This document shows, in pieces, positions 1 to 10,961 of a stretch of 64,000 nucleotides of DNA; position 1 is the stretch's first letter, and each line of letters begins with the position of its first letter. The stretch comes from Rhodocyclaceae bacterium. Lineage in GTDB: Bacteria; Pseudomonadota; Gammaproteobacteria; Burkholderiales; Rhodocyclaceae. The stretch covers positions 40,495 through 104,494 of the forward strand of contig JAQTNA010000009.1 of assembly GCA_028714035.1 (NCBI GenBank). Reading direction: 5' to 3'. A program made the position numbers and the translations under genes. Below the pieces are notes generated by a model. It had not been told where the DNA came from, did no database searches, and saw nothing but the letters and a program-made list of their open reading frames with translations.

Positions 1-1234
1 AGGGAGCCTTGCCACGGAACAGATAGGTATCCAGGGCGGAATAGGCGATGCCACCCAGGAGACCCCAGCGAAAAGACGGTCGGATGTTGCGCGCCAGTTC
101 CAGTTCCTGCCACACCCAGCTCGCCTTGAGCCTGTCGGTGTAGGCAACGGCCTCGTTGGCGGGCGTTTCAAAGGCCAGCAACTCGAACACCGCCTCCGCC
201 GCGAGCATGCCGGACTTCATGCCGGTGTGGCTGCCCTTGATCTTGGTGACGTTCAGGAAGCCGGCGGTGTCACCCACCAGCAGGCCGCCCGGAAAGGTCA
301 GCCTGGGCAGGGATTGAAGACCGCCCTCGGACAGGACGCGGGCACCGTAGGCGATGCGGCGACCACCTTCCAGCGTCGGCTTGATCGCCGGGTGGTGCTT
401 GAAGCGCTGGAATTCCTCGAAAGGCGACAGGAAGGGATTCGGGTAGTCCAGGCCGACCACGAAACCCACGGACACCAGGTTGTCATCCAGGTGGTAGACG
501 AAGGAACCGCCGTAGGTATCGGTGGGCAGGGGCCAGCCCACGGTGTGCATGGTCAGGCCGGGCTTGTGTTTGCCCGGCTCCACCTGCCACAGCTCCTTGA
601 TCCCCAGGCCGTAGGTCGGGGGATCGGCATCCCGCCTGAGATCGAAGCGGCTCCAGAGCTGCTTGGTCAGCGAGCCGCGGCAGCCTTCGGCAAAAATCGT
701 CTGCCGCGCCAGCAGTTCCATGCCTTCCTGATGATTGGCCGTCGGCTGCCCGTCCTTGCCCACGCCCATGTCGCCCGTGGCCACGCCGCGCACGGCGCCC
801 TGCTCGTCGTAGAGCACCTCGGCGGCGGCGAATCCCGGGTAGATTTCCACGCCCAGGGCCTCCGCCTCCTGCGCCAGCCAGCGGCAGACATTGCCCAGGC
901 TGACGATGTAGTTGCCTTCGTTGTGCATGCTGGGTGGCGTCGGCAGGCGAACCGATGCGCCCTCGGTGAGGAACATGAAGCGGTCTTCGGTCACCGGGGT
1001 GTTGAGAGGGGCGTTCCTCTCCTTCCAGTCCGGGAAAAGCTCGTTCAGTGCCCGAGGCTCCAGGATCGCCCCGGACAGGATATGGGCACCGATCTCGGCG
1101 CCCTTCTCCAGCAGGCAGACCGACACTTCCCGGCCCGCATCCAGAGCCAACTGTTTCAGGCGGATGGCGGCAGAGAGGCCCGAAGGCCCGCCGCCCACCA
1201 CCACCACATCGTATTCCATGGATTCCCGGCTCAT
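1..1234 (-). CDS. Electron transfer flavoprotein-ubiquinone oxidoreductase, 3' part missing
   Basis: ETF-QO passes electrons from reduced ETF to the ubiquinone pool at the inner membrane through FAD and a 4Fe-4S cluster. The visible 411 codons begin MSRESMEYDVVVVGGGPSGL, an N-terminal FAD-binding GGGPSG dinucleotide fold. They continue with the family blocks GAEIGAHILSGA, FAEGCRGSLTKQL and GFLNVTKIKGSHTGMKSG. The C-terminal ferredoxin-like cluster domain lies beyond the window edge. The ATG at 1234 is preceded by a GGAG-like stretch. It is the most downstream visible member of the acyl-CoA oxidation cluster and is separated from the ligase gene by a degenerate family A repeat. The family is very clear; completeness cannot be judged. 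Confidence 0.93.
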   Translation of the reverse strand, partial: MSRESMEYDVVVVGGGPSGLSAAIRLKQLALDAGREVSVCLLEKGAEIGAHILSGAILEPRALNELFPDWKERNAPLNTPVTEDRFMFLTEGASVRLPTPPSMHNEGNYIVSLGNVCRWLAQEAEALGVEIYPGFAAAEVLYDEQGAVRGVATGDMGVGKDGQPTANHQEGMELLARQTIFAEGCRGSLTKQLWSRFDLRRDADPPTYGLGIKELWQVEPGKHKPGLTMHTVGWPLPTDTYGGSFVYHLDDNLVSVGFVVGLDYPNPFLSPFEEFQRFKHHPAIKPTLEGGRRIAYGARVLSEGGLQSLPRLTFPGGLLVGDTAGFLNVTKIKGSHTGMKSGMLAAEAVFELLAFETPANEAVAYTDRLKASWVWQELELARNIRPSFRWGLLGGIAYSALDTYLFRGKAP

Positions 1235-1268
1235 CTCGTCTCCTTGTTGTTGGGAAAAGACAAAAAAC

Positions 1269-1385
1269 TCACCATGGCGGCGCAGAGGAAAAGGAAATGC
1301 CAAGTTGTTGAACCGAACTACCCATCCGGTAACGCGATTGCATCAATCGGGCTCTTGTCTTCTCTGCACCTCTGCGGTTGTTTCA
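1269..1385. repeat. Family A inverted repeat, degenerate copy (A1)
   Basis: The left arm (about 1269-1297, GGCGGCGCAGAGGAAAAGG) and right arm (about 1353-1385, CTCTGCACCTCTGCGGTTG) are inverted versions of the repeat seen more cleanly at 4891, 27826, 41553 and 47816. This copy has drifted. It fills the gap between the ligase stop codon and the ETF-QO start. Confidence 0.6.
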
Positions 1386-1392
1386 GTCTTTC

Positions 1393-3036
1393 TTACTCGA
1401 TCGCTTCCGCCGACTTGCTTTGTTGGCGCAGGACGAACTTCTGGATCTTGCCGGTGGAGGTCTTGGGCAAGGGGCCGAACACCACCTTTCTGGGCACCTT
1501 GAAGCGGGCCAGTTGGGCGCGGCAGTGTTCGATCATTTCCTCCTCGGTGACCTTGGCGCCGTCCTTCAATTCCACGTAGGCGCAGGGCACCTCGCCCCAC
1601 TTCGGGTCCGGATAGGCCACCACCGCCACGGCGATCACCGCGGGATGGCGATAGACCGCATCTTCCACCTCAAGGGACGAGATGTTCTCGCCGCCGGAAA
1701 TGATGATGTCCTTGGAGCGGTCCTTGATCTTGACGTAACCGTCGGAATGCACCACGGCCAGGTCTCCCGTATGGAACCAGCCCCCGGCGAAACTCTCCTC
1801 CGTGGCCTTGGGATTCTTCAGGTAGCCCTTCATGACCAGGTTGCCGCGGAACATGATCTCGCCCATGGTCTCGCCGTCCCAGGGCACCTCCTCCATGGTG
1901 TTCGGGTCGAGCACCTTGATGGCTTCCTGCATGTGGTAGGGCACGCCCTGACGGCCGTTCCTCGCGGCGCGCATTTCGATCGGCAGGCTATCCCATTCCT
2001 CGTGCTTGGCGCACACCGCGGCCGGACCATAGGTTTCCGTCAGGCCATAGACGTGGGTCAGATCGAAGCCCAGCCGTTCCATGCCCTCGATGATGGAGGC
2101 GGGAGGCGCGGCGCCGGCGATGAGGGCGCTCACCTTGTGTTCCACGCCGGCCCGGACACTTTCCGGGGCATTGATGAGCATGCCATGGACGATGGGCGCG
2201 GCACAGTAATGGGTAACCTTGTGCTTCCTGATCAGATCGAAGATCAGCGTGGCATCAATCTTCCTCAGACAGATACTCACCCCCGAATTGGCCGCCATGG
2301 TCCAGGGGAAGCACCAGCCGTTGCAGTGGAACATGGGCAGGGTCCACAGGTAAACGGAGTGCTGCGGCATGCCCCAGGAAATGATGTTGGAAGCCGCGTT
2401 CAGGTAAGCACCCCGGTGGTGATAGACGACGCCCTTGGGGTTGCCCGTGGTGCCCGACGTGTAGTTCAAGGAGATGGCGTTCCACTCGTCGGACGGCAGG
2501 CTCCAGGCGAAATTGGGGTCGCCCTCCTTGAGGAAATCCTCGTACTCGATGCTGCCGATCAGGTCGCCACCGACGAAGCTGTCGTCGGCCACGTCAATCA
2601 CCAGGGGACGCTTGCTGCTCATCATGGCCAGGGCCTTCGTCATGGTGCCGGAGAACTCCGGGTCGGTGATGACCACCTTGGCCTCGCCGTGATCCAGCAT
2701 GAAGGCTATGGCTTCCGGGTCCAGCCGGGTGTTCAAGGTGTTCACCACGGCGCCGCACATGGGCACGCCGAAATGGCAATCGAACATGGCCGGGACATTG
2801 GGCAGCATCACCGCCACCGTATCGCCTACGCCCATGCCGCGCTGTTTCAGCGCCGAAGCCAGGCGGCGGCAGCGCTGGTAGGTTTCCTTCCAGGTGTATT
2901 GCCTGTCGCCGTGGATGATCGCCGGACGGTTCGGGTAGATGAAGGCCGAGCGCTCCAGGTAGGACAGGGGCGACAGCTGGGCAAAATTGGCCTGGTTCTT
3001 GTCCAGGCCGAGATTGAAGGGATTGACCGTATTCAT
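1393..3036 (-). CDS. Acyl-CoA synthetase (AMP-forming), DmdB/FadD-like
   Basis: 547 aa. ATP-dependent activation of a carboxylic acid to its CoA thioester through an acyl-adenylate. The ANL-superfamily signature YTSGTTGNPKGVVYHHRG, the TGDLAVVHSDGYVKIKDRSKD block and the C-terminal catalytic-lysine motif PKTSTGKIQKF are all present. I chose the ATG at 3036 because AGGAG lies 6 nt upstream; a longer frame to 3060 would begin inside the preceding gene's end. The closest subfamily by pattern is the medium-chain or 3-methylmercaptopropionate ligase group, but substrate cannot be read from sequence. It lies 26 bp after the acyl-CoA dehydrogenase and is almost certainly co-transcribed, so the pair probably activates and then dehydrogenates the same acid. 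Confidence 0.93.
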   Translation of the reverse strand: MNTVNPFNLGLDKNQANFAQLSPLSYLERSAFIYPNRPAIIHGDRQYTWKETYQRCRRLASALKQRGMGVGDTVAVMLPNVPAMFDCHFGVPMCGAVVNTLNTRLDPEAIAFMLDHGEAKVVITDPEFSGTMTKALAMMSSKRPLVIDVADDSFVGGDLIGSIEYEDFLKEGDPNFAWSLPSDEWNAISLNYTSGTTGNPKGVVYHHRGAYLNAASNIISWGMPQHSVYLWTLPMFHCNGWCFPWTMAANSGVSICLRKIDATLIFDLIRKHKVTHYCAAPIVHGMLINAPESVRAGVEHKVSALIAGAAPPASIIEGMERLGFDLTHVYGLTETYGPAAVCAKHEEWDSLPIEMRAARNGRQGVPYHMQEAIKVLDPNTMEEVPWDGETMGEIMFRGNLVMKGYLKNPKATEESFAGGWFHTGDLAVVHSDGYVKIKDRSKDIIISGGENISSLEVEDAVYRHPAVIAVAVVAYPDPKWGEVPCAYVELKDGAKVTEEEMIEHCRAQLARFKVPRKVVFGPLPKTSTGKIQKFVLRQQSKSAEAIE

Positions 3037-3062
3037 GGATGACTCCTGAACGCTCCGCAAGT

Positions 3063-4859
3063 TTAAAACTGGGCTTCTTCCAGTGCCAGGACCGACTCGC
3101 CGCCTTCAAGCATGGTGCGGGCCAGACCGGCGGCCTGGGGCATGACATGGTCGGCGTAGAAGCGGCTGGTGGCAATCTTCGCACGATAGAACGCGGGGTC
3201 TCCCGAGCCTTCCTTCAGCAGGGCATCGGCCGCCAGTGCGGCACGGGCCATCTGCCAGCCGCCGCTGACGACACCCATCAGCTTCAGGAAAGGCACGGAA
3301 CCGGCCGCCACCAGGGCGGCCTCCTTGGCGAAATTGGCCAGGATGAAATCCACGCAGGCGGAAACCGCCGCCACGCCTTCCGCCAGGGCCTTCCTGATGG
3401 TGGCGAAATCAGCGCCCTCCTGGGCGGCTAGTTTGGCATCCAGGGCGCTCATTTCGGCGATCACGGCCTTGACGGTGGCGCCATTCTCCCGGGCGATCTT
3501 GCGCCCGATCAGATCCAGGGCCTGGATACCCGTGGTGCCCTCGTAGATGGCGGTGATGCGGGCGTCCCGGTAATGTTGGGCCGCGCCGGTTTCCTCGATG
3601 AAACCCATGCCGCCGTGAACCTGCACGCCCAAGGACGTGATGTCGTTGGCGTTTTCGGTGCACCAGCCCTTGACCACCGGGATCATGAGGTCGCTGAAAG
3701 CCTGGTTCCGTGCCCGGTCATTGGCGTCGGGGGAGGCGTGTGCATGGTCCAGGGCGGAGGCCACCACATAGGCCAGGGCGCGCATGGCCTCGATCTGCGA
3801 CTTCATCATCATGAGCATGCGGCGTACGTCCGGATGGCGGATGATGGGCACGTCGCCGCCACCCCGGACCCGCATGTCCTTGCCCTGGATGCGATCCTTG
3901 GCATAAGCCAGCGCCTGCTGGTAAGCGCGGTCGGAAATGGCCACGCCTTCCAGGCCCACGGCGATGCGCGCCTCGTTCATCATGATGAACATGTATTCCA
4001 GGCCGCGGTTCTCCTCGCCCACCAGATAGCCTGTGGCGCCGCCGTGGTCACCGAAGACCATGACCGCCGTCGGGCTGGCGTGGATGCCCAGCTTGTGCTC
4101 GATGGAGGCGCACCAGGCGTCGTTCCTCTCGCCCAGGCCGCCATCCGCATTCACCATGAACTTGGGCACGACGAAGAGCGAAATGCCCTTCACGCCGGCG
4201 GGGGCGGTGGGGGTGCGGGCCAGGACCAGGTGCACGATGTTTTCCGCCACGTCGTGCTCGCCCCAGGTGATGAAAATCTTCTGGCCGAAGATCTTGTACG
4301 TGCCGTCCGCCTGGGGTTCGGCCCGACTGCGCACCGCCGCCAGGTCGGAACCGGCGCCCGGCTCGGTCAGGTTCATGGTGCCGGTCCAATGGCCGGAGAC
4401 CATGTTGGGCAGGAAGGTCTGCTTCAGTTCATCGCTGCCGGCCAGGGCCAGGGCCTCGATGGCGCCCTGGGTGAGCATGGGACACAGGGAAAAGGCCATG
4501 TTCGAGGCCTTCCACATCTCCCGCACCACCATGGACACCAGTCGGGGCAAGCCTTGACCGCCGTACTCCGGATCGCAGGCCAGGGCGGGCCAGCCGTTAT
4601 CCACGAACTGCTGATAGGCATCCTTGAATCCGGCCGGGGTAGTCACAGCGCCATCCTGCCAACGGCTGCCTTCCTGATCGCCGCTGAAATTGAGAGGCGC
4701 CAGGACGCCGCCGGCAAACTTGCCGGCCTCTTCCAGGATGGCGTCCACCAGATCCGGGGAAGCCTCCTCGTAGCCGGGCAGCGCCGCAACCCGATCCAGA
4801 CCGGCCAGTTCCTTCATCACGAATTGCATGTCCCTGATCGGGGCCGCGTAATTGCTCAT
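3063..4859 (-). CDS. Acyl-CoA dehydrogenase, long (~600 aa) DmdC/FadE-like class
   Basis: 598 aa, about 200 residues longer than short-chain acyl-CoA dehydrogenases and matching the class that carries an extra C-terminal helical domain. It performs FAD-dependent alpha,beta-dehydrogenation of an acyl-CoA and hands electrons to ETF. Visible blocks are MNLTEPGAGSDLAAVRSRA and FGQKIFITWGEHD (FAD and substrate binding), VQVHGGMGFIEETG, and AIYEGTTGIQALDLIGRK, whose Glu is the expected catalytic base. It is followed 26 bp later by the acyl-CoA ligase and preceded, across a family A repeat, by etfA. The substrate could be a fatty acid or a methylthio-acid. Confidence 0.93.
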   Translation of the reverse strand: MSNYAAPIRDMQFVMKELAGLDRVAALPGYEEASPDLVDAILEEAGKFAGGVLAPLNFSGDQEGSRWQDGAVTTPAGFKDAYQQFVDNGWPALACDPEYGGQGLPRLVSMVVREMWKASNMAFSLCPMLTQGAIEALALAGSDELKQTFLPNMVSGHWTGTMNLTEPGAGSDLAAVRSRAEPQADGTYKIFGQKIFITWGEHDVAENIVHLVLARTPTAPAGVKGISLFVVPKFMVNADGGLGERNDAWCASIEHKLGIHASPTAVMVFGDHGGATGYLVGEENRGLEYMFIMMNEARIAVGLEGVAISDRAYQQALAYAKDRIQGKDMRVRGGGDVPIIRHPDVRRMLMMMKSQIEAMRALAYVVASALDHAHASPDANDRARNQAFSDLMIPVVKGWCTENANDITSLGVQVHGGMGFIEETGAAQHYRDARITAIYEGTTGIQALDLIGRKIARENGATVKAVIAEMSALDAKLAAQEGADFATIRKALAEGVAAVSACVDFILANFAKEAALVAAGSVPFLKLMGVVSGGWQMARAALAADALLKEGSGDPAFYRAKIATSRFYADHVMPQAAGLARTMLEGGESVLALEEAQF

Positions 4860-4890
4860 GGGTAAATCCTTTCAGCCTGAAAAAGGCAAT

Positions 4891-5025
4891 CAATTCACCG
4901 CGAAGACGCGGAGGCGCTGAGAAAACAAGTCATTGGCAGGAGGGAAACAAGCCTGCACAAGGAGCCAAGAAAGACGGCGTTCTTGCCTTTCCTCCGCGCC
5001 TCCGCGTCTCCGCGGTTCAATTCAA
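4891..5025. repeat. Family A inverted repeat (A2)
   Basis: The left arm begins TTCACCGCGAAGACGCGGAG and the right arm ends CTCCGCGTCTCCGCGGTTCAA, so the two arms are inverted copies with a variable middle. It occupies the whole gap between etfA and the acyl-CoA dehydrogenase gene and could fold into a long hairpin in the polycistronic mRNA. Confidence 0.85.
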
Positions 5026-5029
5026 TCCG

Positions 5030-5965
5030 TCAAAGTGCCGCGGTCAGTTCCGGGATGGCGGTAAACAGGTCCGCCACGAGGCCATAGTCCGCCACCTGGA
5101 AGATGGGCGCTTCCGGATCCTTGTTGATGGCCACGATGACCTTGGACTCCTTCATGCCCGCCAGATGCTGGATGGCGCCGGAGATGCCGACGGCGATGTA
5201 GAGCTGGGGCGCCACGATCTTGCCGGTCTGCCCCACCTGGTAATCATTGGGCACGAAGCCCGCATCCACCGCGGCGCGGGAGGCGCCCAGGGCGGCGCCG
5301 AGCTTGTCCGCCAGCGGCTCCAGGAGCTTGTGATAGTTCTCGCCGCTGCCCAGGCCCCGGCCGCCGGACACCACGACCTTGGCCGCGCCCAGTTCCGGAC
5401 GGGCGGAGACGGTCAGTTCCCGGCTCACCACCTTGGAGATGCCCAGGTCCGGGCCGGCAGCCAGCGCCTCGACTGGTGCCGAGCCGCCCTCGCCCGCCGC
5501 ATCGAAGCCGGTGGGACGCACGGTGATGACCTTGACCGCATCGGCGGACTTCACCGTGGCCAGGATGTTGCCCGCGTAGATGGGGCGCACGAAAGTATCG
5601 GCAGACTCCACCGCGACGATGTCGGAGACCTGGGCCACATCCAGGAGCGCCGCCACCCGGGGCATGAAGTTCTTGCCCTGACTGGAAGCCGCAGCCAGCA
5701 CATGGCTGTAGCCGCCGGCCTGGGCGGTGGCGACGACCAGGGCCGCCAGGTTTTCGGCCAGCTGATCGCCGTAGTGGGCCGCATCGGCCACCAGCACCTT
5801 CGCCACTCCGGCGAGCCTGGCGGCGGCGTCTGCCGCCGGCCCACAGCCGGAACCGGCCACCAGCACGTGAATGTCACCGCCGATTTTCGCGGCGGCCGTC
5901 AGGGTGTTGAGGGTCGCCGCCTTGAGCCGGGCGTTGTCGTGTTCGGCAATGAGAAGAATGGCCAT
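5030..5965 (-). CDS. etfA: Electron transfer flavoprotein alpha subunit
   Basis: 311 aa, the usual length. EtfA binds FAD and with EtfB accepts electrons from acyl-CoA dehydrogenases. The C-terminal FAD-binding half is typical: [34 protein letters not shown] and [19 protein letters not shown]. The start codon overlaps the etfB stop by one base, indicating translational coupling. Nothing suggests the bifurcating group; the short N-terminal domain and standard motifs fit the housekeeping beta-oxidation type. Confidence 0.96.
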   Translation of the reverse strand: MAILLIAEHDNARLKAATLNTLTAAAKIGGDIHVLVAGSGCGPAADAAARLAGVAKVLVADAAHYGDQLAENLAALVVATAQAGGYSHVLAAASSQGKNFMPRVAALLDVAQVSDIVAVESADTFVRPIYAGNILATVKSADAVKVITVRPTGFDAAGEGGSAPVEALAAGPDLGISKVVSRELTVSARPELGAAKVVVSGGRGLGSGENYHKLLEPLADKLGAALGASRAAVDAGFVPNDYQVGQTGKIVAPQLYIAVGISGAIQHLAGMKESKVIVAINKDPEAPIFQVADYGLVADLFTAIPELTAAL

Positions 5966-6714
5966 CAGATCACCTTCGCTTCGTTCTTGAGTTTATCCAC
6001 CAGGGCGGCCACGTCGGCCACCATGGCACCGGCCTTGCGCTTGGCAGGCTCCGCCACCTTCAGGGTGGCGAGGCGGGGCGCCACGTCCACGCCCAGGTCG
6101 GCGGGCTTGACTGTGACGAGAGGCTTCTTCTTCGCCTTCATGATGTTGGGCAGGGTGGCGTAACGCGGCTCGTTCAGCCGCAGGTCCGTGGTCACCACCG
6201 CGGGCAGGCTCACTTCCAGGGTCTCGGTGCCGCCATCCACTTCCCGGGCCACCTTGGCCTTGCCATCCACCACCGTTACCTTGGAGGCGAATACGGCCTG
6301 GGGCCAGCCCATGAGAGCCGCCAGCATCTGGCCGGTCTGGCTGGAATCGTCGTCAATGGCCTGCTTGCCGAGAATCACGAGTTGCGGGGCTTCCTGTACG
6401 GCCAGAGCCTTGAGCAGCTTGGCCACGGCCAGCGGTTGCAGTTCCACGTCGGTCTCCACCAGGATGGCCCGGTCGGCGCCGAGCGCCAGGGCGGTGCGCA
6501 GGGTTTCCTGGCAGGCCGGCAGGCCGCAGCTCACCACCACCACTTCCGTGGCGATGCCGGCTTCCTTCAGCCGCATGGCTTCCTCCACGGCGATCTCATC
6601 GAAGGGGTTCATGGCCATCTTGACGTTGGCCAGATCCACCGCGCTGCCATCGGCCTTGACCCGCGGCCGAACGTTGTAATCAATGACCCGTTTGACGGGA
6701 ACGAGAATCTTCAA
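5965..6714 (-). CDS. etfB: Electron transfer flavoprotein beta subunit (TTG start)
   Basis: 249 aa. AMP-binding partner of EtfA; the family's docking loop is visible as [18 protein letters not shown]. The start codon is TTG (6714), supported by an AGGAGG sequence 5 nt upstream and by the conserved opening [15 protein letters not shown]; no better ATG exists. It is the first gene of the minus-strand acyl-CoA oxidation cluster and faces a divergent TetR gene. The 246-bp spacer carries a TTGACA promoter element and two palindromic operators. Confidence 0.96.
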   Translation of the reverse strand: MKILVPVKRVIDYNVRPRVKADGSAVDLANVKMAMNPFDEIAVEEAMRLKEAGIATEVVVVSCGLPACQETLRTALALGADRAILVETDVELQPLAVAKLLKALAVQEAPQLVILGKQAIDDDSSQTGQMLAALMGWPQAVFASKVTVVDGKAKVAREVDGGTETLEVSLPAVVTTDLRLNEPRYATLPNIMKAKKKPLVTVKPADLGVDVAPRLATLKVAEPAKRKAGAMVADVAALVDKLKNEAKVI

Positions 6715-6830
6715 TCTTGCCTCCTGTATGTCAGCTCCGGCATGACCGGCCCTGCTCCGAGAACCGTGCGAATCGCTGCCCGCGTCGCACCCGATTGTTT
6801 GACACCGCCGCCGCCTTGGCGCAAACTTTC

Positions 6831-6883
6831 CATACGGTGCCGAATGGTGTGCATACGGTACCGTATGGTGTTTTCGTTGTCAA
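6831..6883 (-). promoter_or_regulatory. etfBA promoter with tandem palindromic operators
   Basis: On the minus strand a perfect -35 TTGACA (6883-6878) is followed after 17 nt by TACCGT (6860-6855). A perfect 16-bp palindrome CATACGGTACCGTATG (6852-6867) covers that -10 region. A second, imperfect copy CATACGGTGCCGAATG lies at 6831-6846, exactly 21 bp away, i.e. two helical turns. Tandem in-phase operators over a promoter beside a divergent TetR gene are the expected layout for repression relieved by an acyl-CoA or fatty-acid ligand. The site geometry is seen directly; the binding protein is inferred. Confidence 0.75.
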
Positions 6884-6960
6884 CATGCAACGATAAATTT
6901 TATTGAGGGCATCATCCTCGGGGCCGGGCGACAGCGCAAGGCACATCGAAGGCGTGGTGA

Positions 6961-7584
6961 ATGATGACGAGGAATACGCGGATCATGGCCAGGGACAGCA
7001 CCGTCAAGAAGGACAAGATGGACCGGGAGGCCTGGATACAGGCCGCCACGGAGGTCCTGGGCGAGGAAGGCATCAGCGGCGTGCGGGTGGAAGTGCTGGC
7101 CAAGCGTTTCAGCGTGACCAAGGGCAGTTTCTACTGGCACTTCAAGGACCGGCAGGATCTGCTCAGCGCCATGCTGGAGACCTGGCGCGAAGGCCGCATC
7201 AAGGACATCCTGAAGCAGACCGAATCCTCCCCGGGCCAGGAAGCGGAGCGCACCAAGCACGTGATCGAGGTCTATTCCGCGGCAAAAAACCGCAAAGGCA
7301 TGCAGATCGAACTGGCGATGAGGGACTGGGCCAGGCGCGATGCCGCGTGCGCCGCCGTGGTGGAGGAAGTGGATCGCATCCGCCTGGAATGCGCGGGCAA
7401 ACTGTTCCTGGCCAGCGGTTGTAGCGAACAGGAAGCAGCCACCCGCAGCCTCTTGCTCTATGCCTACGTGTTCGGCCAGAGCCTCATGTCCGGCACCCCG
7501 CCCGCGGTGGACCTGGCTGCCTGCAAGACCCGCATCAAGGACATCATCTCGGGACGGTCCCTGACAACGCCACCCGGGTTGTAG
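6961..7584 (+). CDS. TetR/AcrR-family regulator of the acyl-CoA oxidation cluster
   Basis: 207 aa from the ATG at 6961; an alternative ATG at 6985 gives 199 aa (MARDSTVKKDKMDREAW). The N-terminal helix-turn-helix is typical: AATEVLGEEGISGVRVEVL, then KRFSVTKGSFYWHFKDRQDL. The C-terminal ligand domain is not assignable by eye. The gene is divergent from etfBA and the intervening region carries two palindromes suited to TetR dimers, so it probably represses the etfBA-acyl-CoA dehydrogenase-ligase cluster and perhaps itself. The inducer is unknown. Confidence 0.9.
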   Translation: MMTRNTRIMARDSTVKKDKMDREAWIQAATEVLGEEGISGVRVEVLAKRFSVTKGSFYWHFKDRQDLLSAMLETWREGRIKDILKQTESSPGQEAERTKHVIEVYSAAKNRKGMQIELAMRDWARRDAACAAVVEEVDRIRLECAGKLFLASGCSEQEAATRSLLLYAYVFGQSLMSGTPPAVDLAACKTRIKDIISGRSLTTPPGL

Positions 7585-7618
7585 CGCGGCGGCTCGGGCC
7601 GCACGCCTGGCACCAAGC

Positions 7619-9007
<1,389 letters not shown>

Positions 9008-9070
9008 TGTCGGAGCTTTACTGATGAGCAGGCGGGGCGGCCAAGGGAAGCAAACGCGGAGCCGGGATCT

Positions 9071-9079
9071 TGCTAAAAT
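9071..9079 (+). promoter_or_regulatory. Extended -10 promoter element for the TPR/ppi/lpxH block
   Basis: TGCTAAAAT matches the extended -10 pattern TGnTAnAAT and lies about 44 bp before the TPR gene start in the 115-bp divergent spacer with cysS. No good -35 is visible. Confidence 0.4.
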
Positions 9080-9122
9080 AGACCCCTTCTCATGAACCGC
9101 TACGGAATCCGCGCAGTATAGC

Positions 9123-9731
9123 ATGATGCCCAATCGCCCCTTTGTCGCCCCGTCCGCCAGGGCAATGCTTCTGATCAGCCTGTGGCTGTCCAGCGCTTCC
9201 GCCGCCTTCGCCCAGGTCTCGGCCCAGCCCGCCCTGGCAGCGTCCGTCCTGTTCCCCTCGCCGGCTCCGGCCCCGCAGAAGGTGACGCCACTGACGGAGG
9301 CGGGGCAACTGGAACGCCAGGGGCGTTACGCGGAGGCCCTGGTGAAGATCGAAGGCGTCATTGCGGCGGAGCCCGGCGAGGTCCGGCCGCGCTTCCTCAA
9401 GGGCGTCATCCTGATGAACATGAATCGCCAGAACGATGCCATCGCCCAGTTCGAGACCTTGCGCGATGAATTCCCGGAGCTTCCGGAGACCTACAACAAC
9501 CTGGCCGTGCTTTACATGCGCCAGGGCCGCGTGGAACAGGCCCGCAGCACCCTCGAGATCGCGGTGCGCGCCAACCCCGCCTATGCCGTGGCCCACGAGA
9601 ACCTGGGCGACATCTATGCTCGTATGGCGGCCGGTGAATATGCGCAAGCCGGAGGCAATGCGGCGCGCAAGTTACAGTTGGTGCGTGAGATCATCACTCC
9701 CGCCCCAGTCATACCCGCCCCGGCCAAGTAA
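9123..9731 (+). CDS. Exported tetratricopeptide-repeat protein
   Basis: 202 aa. The N-terminus has a hydrophobic stretch [18 protein letters not shown] ending in an AxA-type signal peptidase site, so the product is probably periplasmic. Residues about 55-180 form three TPR-like units ([60 protein letters not shown]). A protein of this kind commonly sits between cysS and the cyclophilin genes in betaproteobacteria. Function unassigned; TPRs suggest a scaffold role in the envelope. A second ATG at 9126 is equally possible. Confidence 0.85.
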   Translation: MMPNRPFVAPSARAMLLISLWLSSASAAFAQVSAQPALAASVLFPSPAPAPQKVTPLTEAGQLERQGRYAEALVKIEGVIAAEPGEVRPRFLKGVILMNMNRQNDAIAQFETLRDEFPELPETYNNLAVLYMRQGRVEQARSTLEIAVRANPAYAVAHENLGDIYARMAAGEYAQAGGNAARKLQLVREIITPAPVIPAPAK

Positions 9732-9781
9732 GCCTCGCGCCCCGGAACGCCGAAATCCCCACCTGAAGAGGACAGCCTCCC

Positions 9782-10366
9782 ATGAAATTTCTTGTACGCG
9801 CCTTCGCCTTTCTCCTGATGCTCGGCGTCAACCTGTCAGCCCTTGCCGCCAATCCCCAGGTGGAACTGAAGACCAACAAGGGAACCCTCGTCCTCGAACT
9901 CTACCCGGACAAGGCGCCCAAGAGCGTCGCCAACTTCCTGCAATACGTGAAGGATGGTTTCTATGCCGGCACCATCTTTCACCGGGTCATTCCCGGCTTC
10001 ATGATCCAGGGCGGCGGCTTCGATGCCAAGATGAAGCAGAAGGCGACGCGCGCGCCCATCCCCAACGAAGCCAGCAATGGCCTGAAGAACGACGCGGGCA
10101 CCATCGCCATGGCCCGGACCAACAACCCGAATTCCGCCACGGCGCAATTCTTCATCAACCTGGTGGATAACACCGGCCTCAACGCCCCTGCCCCCGATGG
10201 CTACGGCTACGCGGTGTTCGGCAAGGTGGTCAAGGGGGCCGAGGTGGTCCAGGCCATCGGCAACGCCTCCACCGGAACCTTCCCCGTCGACCGGGGCATG
10301 TTCGAGAACGTGCCGGACAAGCCCATCATCATCGAATCCGCAAAACTTCTGACCCCAAGCAAATAA
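9782..10366 (+). CDS. ppiA: Periplasmic cyclophilin-type peptidyl-prolyl isomerase
   Basis: 194 aa. Catalyses cis-trans isomerisation of proline peptide bonds. A signal peptide is clear ([20 protein letters not shown], cut before ANPQVEL). The cyclophilin core shows [16 protein letters not shown], with the catalytic-site Arg in FHRV, and [17 protein letters not shown]. The neighbouring gene encodes the signal-less version, so this is the periplasmic member of the pair. Confidence 0.94.
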   Translation: MKFLVRAFAFLLMLGVNLSALAANPQVELKTNKGTLVLELYPDKAPKSVANFLQYVKDGFYAGTIFHRVIPGFMIQGGGFDAKMKQKATRAPIPNEASNGLKNDAGTIAMARTNNPNSATAQFFINLVDNTGLNAPAPDGYGYAVFGKVVKGAEVVQAIGNASTGTFPVDRGMFENVPDKPIIIESAKLLTPSK

Positions 10367-10376
10367 AGGACCATCC

Positions 10377-10868
10377 ATGATCAAGCTGCATACCAATCTC
10401 GGCACCATCACCCTGGAACTGGACGCGGAGAAGGCACCGTTATCCGTCAAGAACTTCATCTCCTACGTGGAATCCGGCCACTACGACAACACCATCTTTC
10501 ACCGGGTCATCTCCAATTTCATGATCCAGGGCGGCGGCTTCGAGCCGGGCATGAAGCAGAAGGGCACTCAGGAGCCGATCAACAACGAGGCGCATAATGG
10601 CCTGAAGAACGACAAGTACACCGTTGCCATGGCCCGCACCAGCGACCCCCATTCCGCCACGGCCCAGTTCTTCATCAACGTCGCCGACAACGGCTTCCTC
10701 AACCACACCGCCCCCACCGCCAACGGCTGGGGCTATGCCGTGTTCGGCAAGGTCGTGGAAGGCCAGGACGTGGTGGACAAGATCAAGTCCGTGAAGACCG
10801 GCAACGCCGGTTTCCACCAGGACGTGCCCAAGGAAGACGTCATCATCGAGAAGGCGGAAGTGGTCTGA
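10377..10868 (+). CDS. ppiB: Cytoplasmic cyclophilin-type peptidyl-prolyl isomerase
   Basis: 163 aa, the E. coli PpiB size, starting directly with the domain ([20 protein letters not shown]), so no export signal. The catalytic motif [19 protein letters not shown] and the [17 protein letters not shown] block match the periplasmic paralogue 10 bp upstream, indicating a tandem duplication. Co-transcribed with ppiA. The right-hand spacer to lpxH is entirely a family B repeat. Confidence 0.95.
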   Translation: MIKLHTNLGTITLELDAEKAPLSVKNFISYVESGHYDNTIFHRVISNFMIQGGGFEPGMKQKGTQEPINNEAHNGLKNDKYTVAMARTSDPHSATAQFFINVADNGFLNHTAPTANGWGYAVFGKVVEGQDVVDKIKSVKTGNAGFHQDVPKEDVIIEKAEVV

Positions 10869-10869
10869 T

Positions 10870-10961
10870 TCAGTTGTCAGGTATCAGTTGCCAGTTGTCA
10901 GTCATGTTTCCGCGCGCTTTGCGCGCGCATTTTCACCCTGATACCTGAACTCTGATGCCTG
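10870..10961. repeat. Family B word-repeat hairpin (B1)
   Basis: The left arm repeats the word CAGTTGTCAG / TATCAGTTGCCAGTTGTCAG. The centre is a GC palindrome (CGCGCGCTTTGCGCGCG) and the right arm (CTGATACCTGAACTCTGATG) is the inverted equivalent. The lpxH start codon lies inside the right arm. Confidence 0.8.

Noticed and set aside
1378..3042. 554-aa plus-strand open frame opposite the acyl-CoA ligase gene
   Set aside because: Exact antisense of a well-recognised gene; His/Gly/Val-rich composition is typical of the shadow frame in GC-rich DNA.
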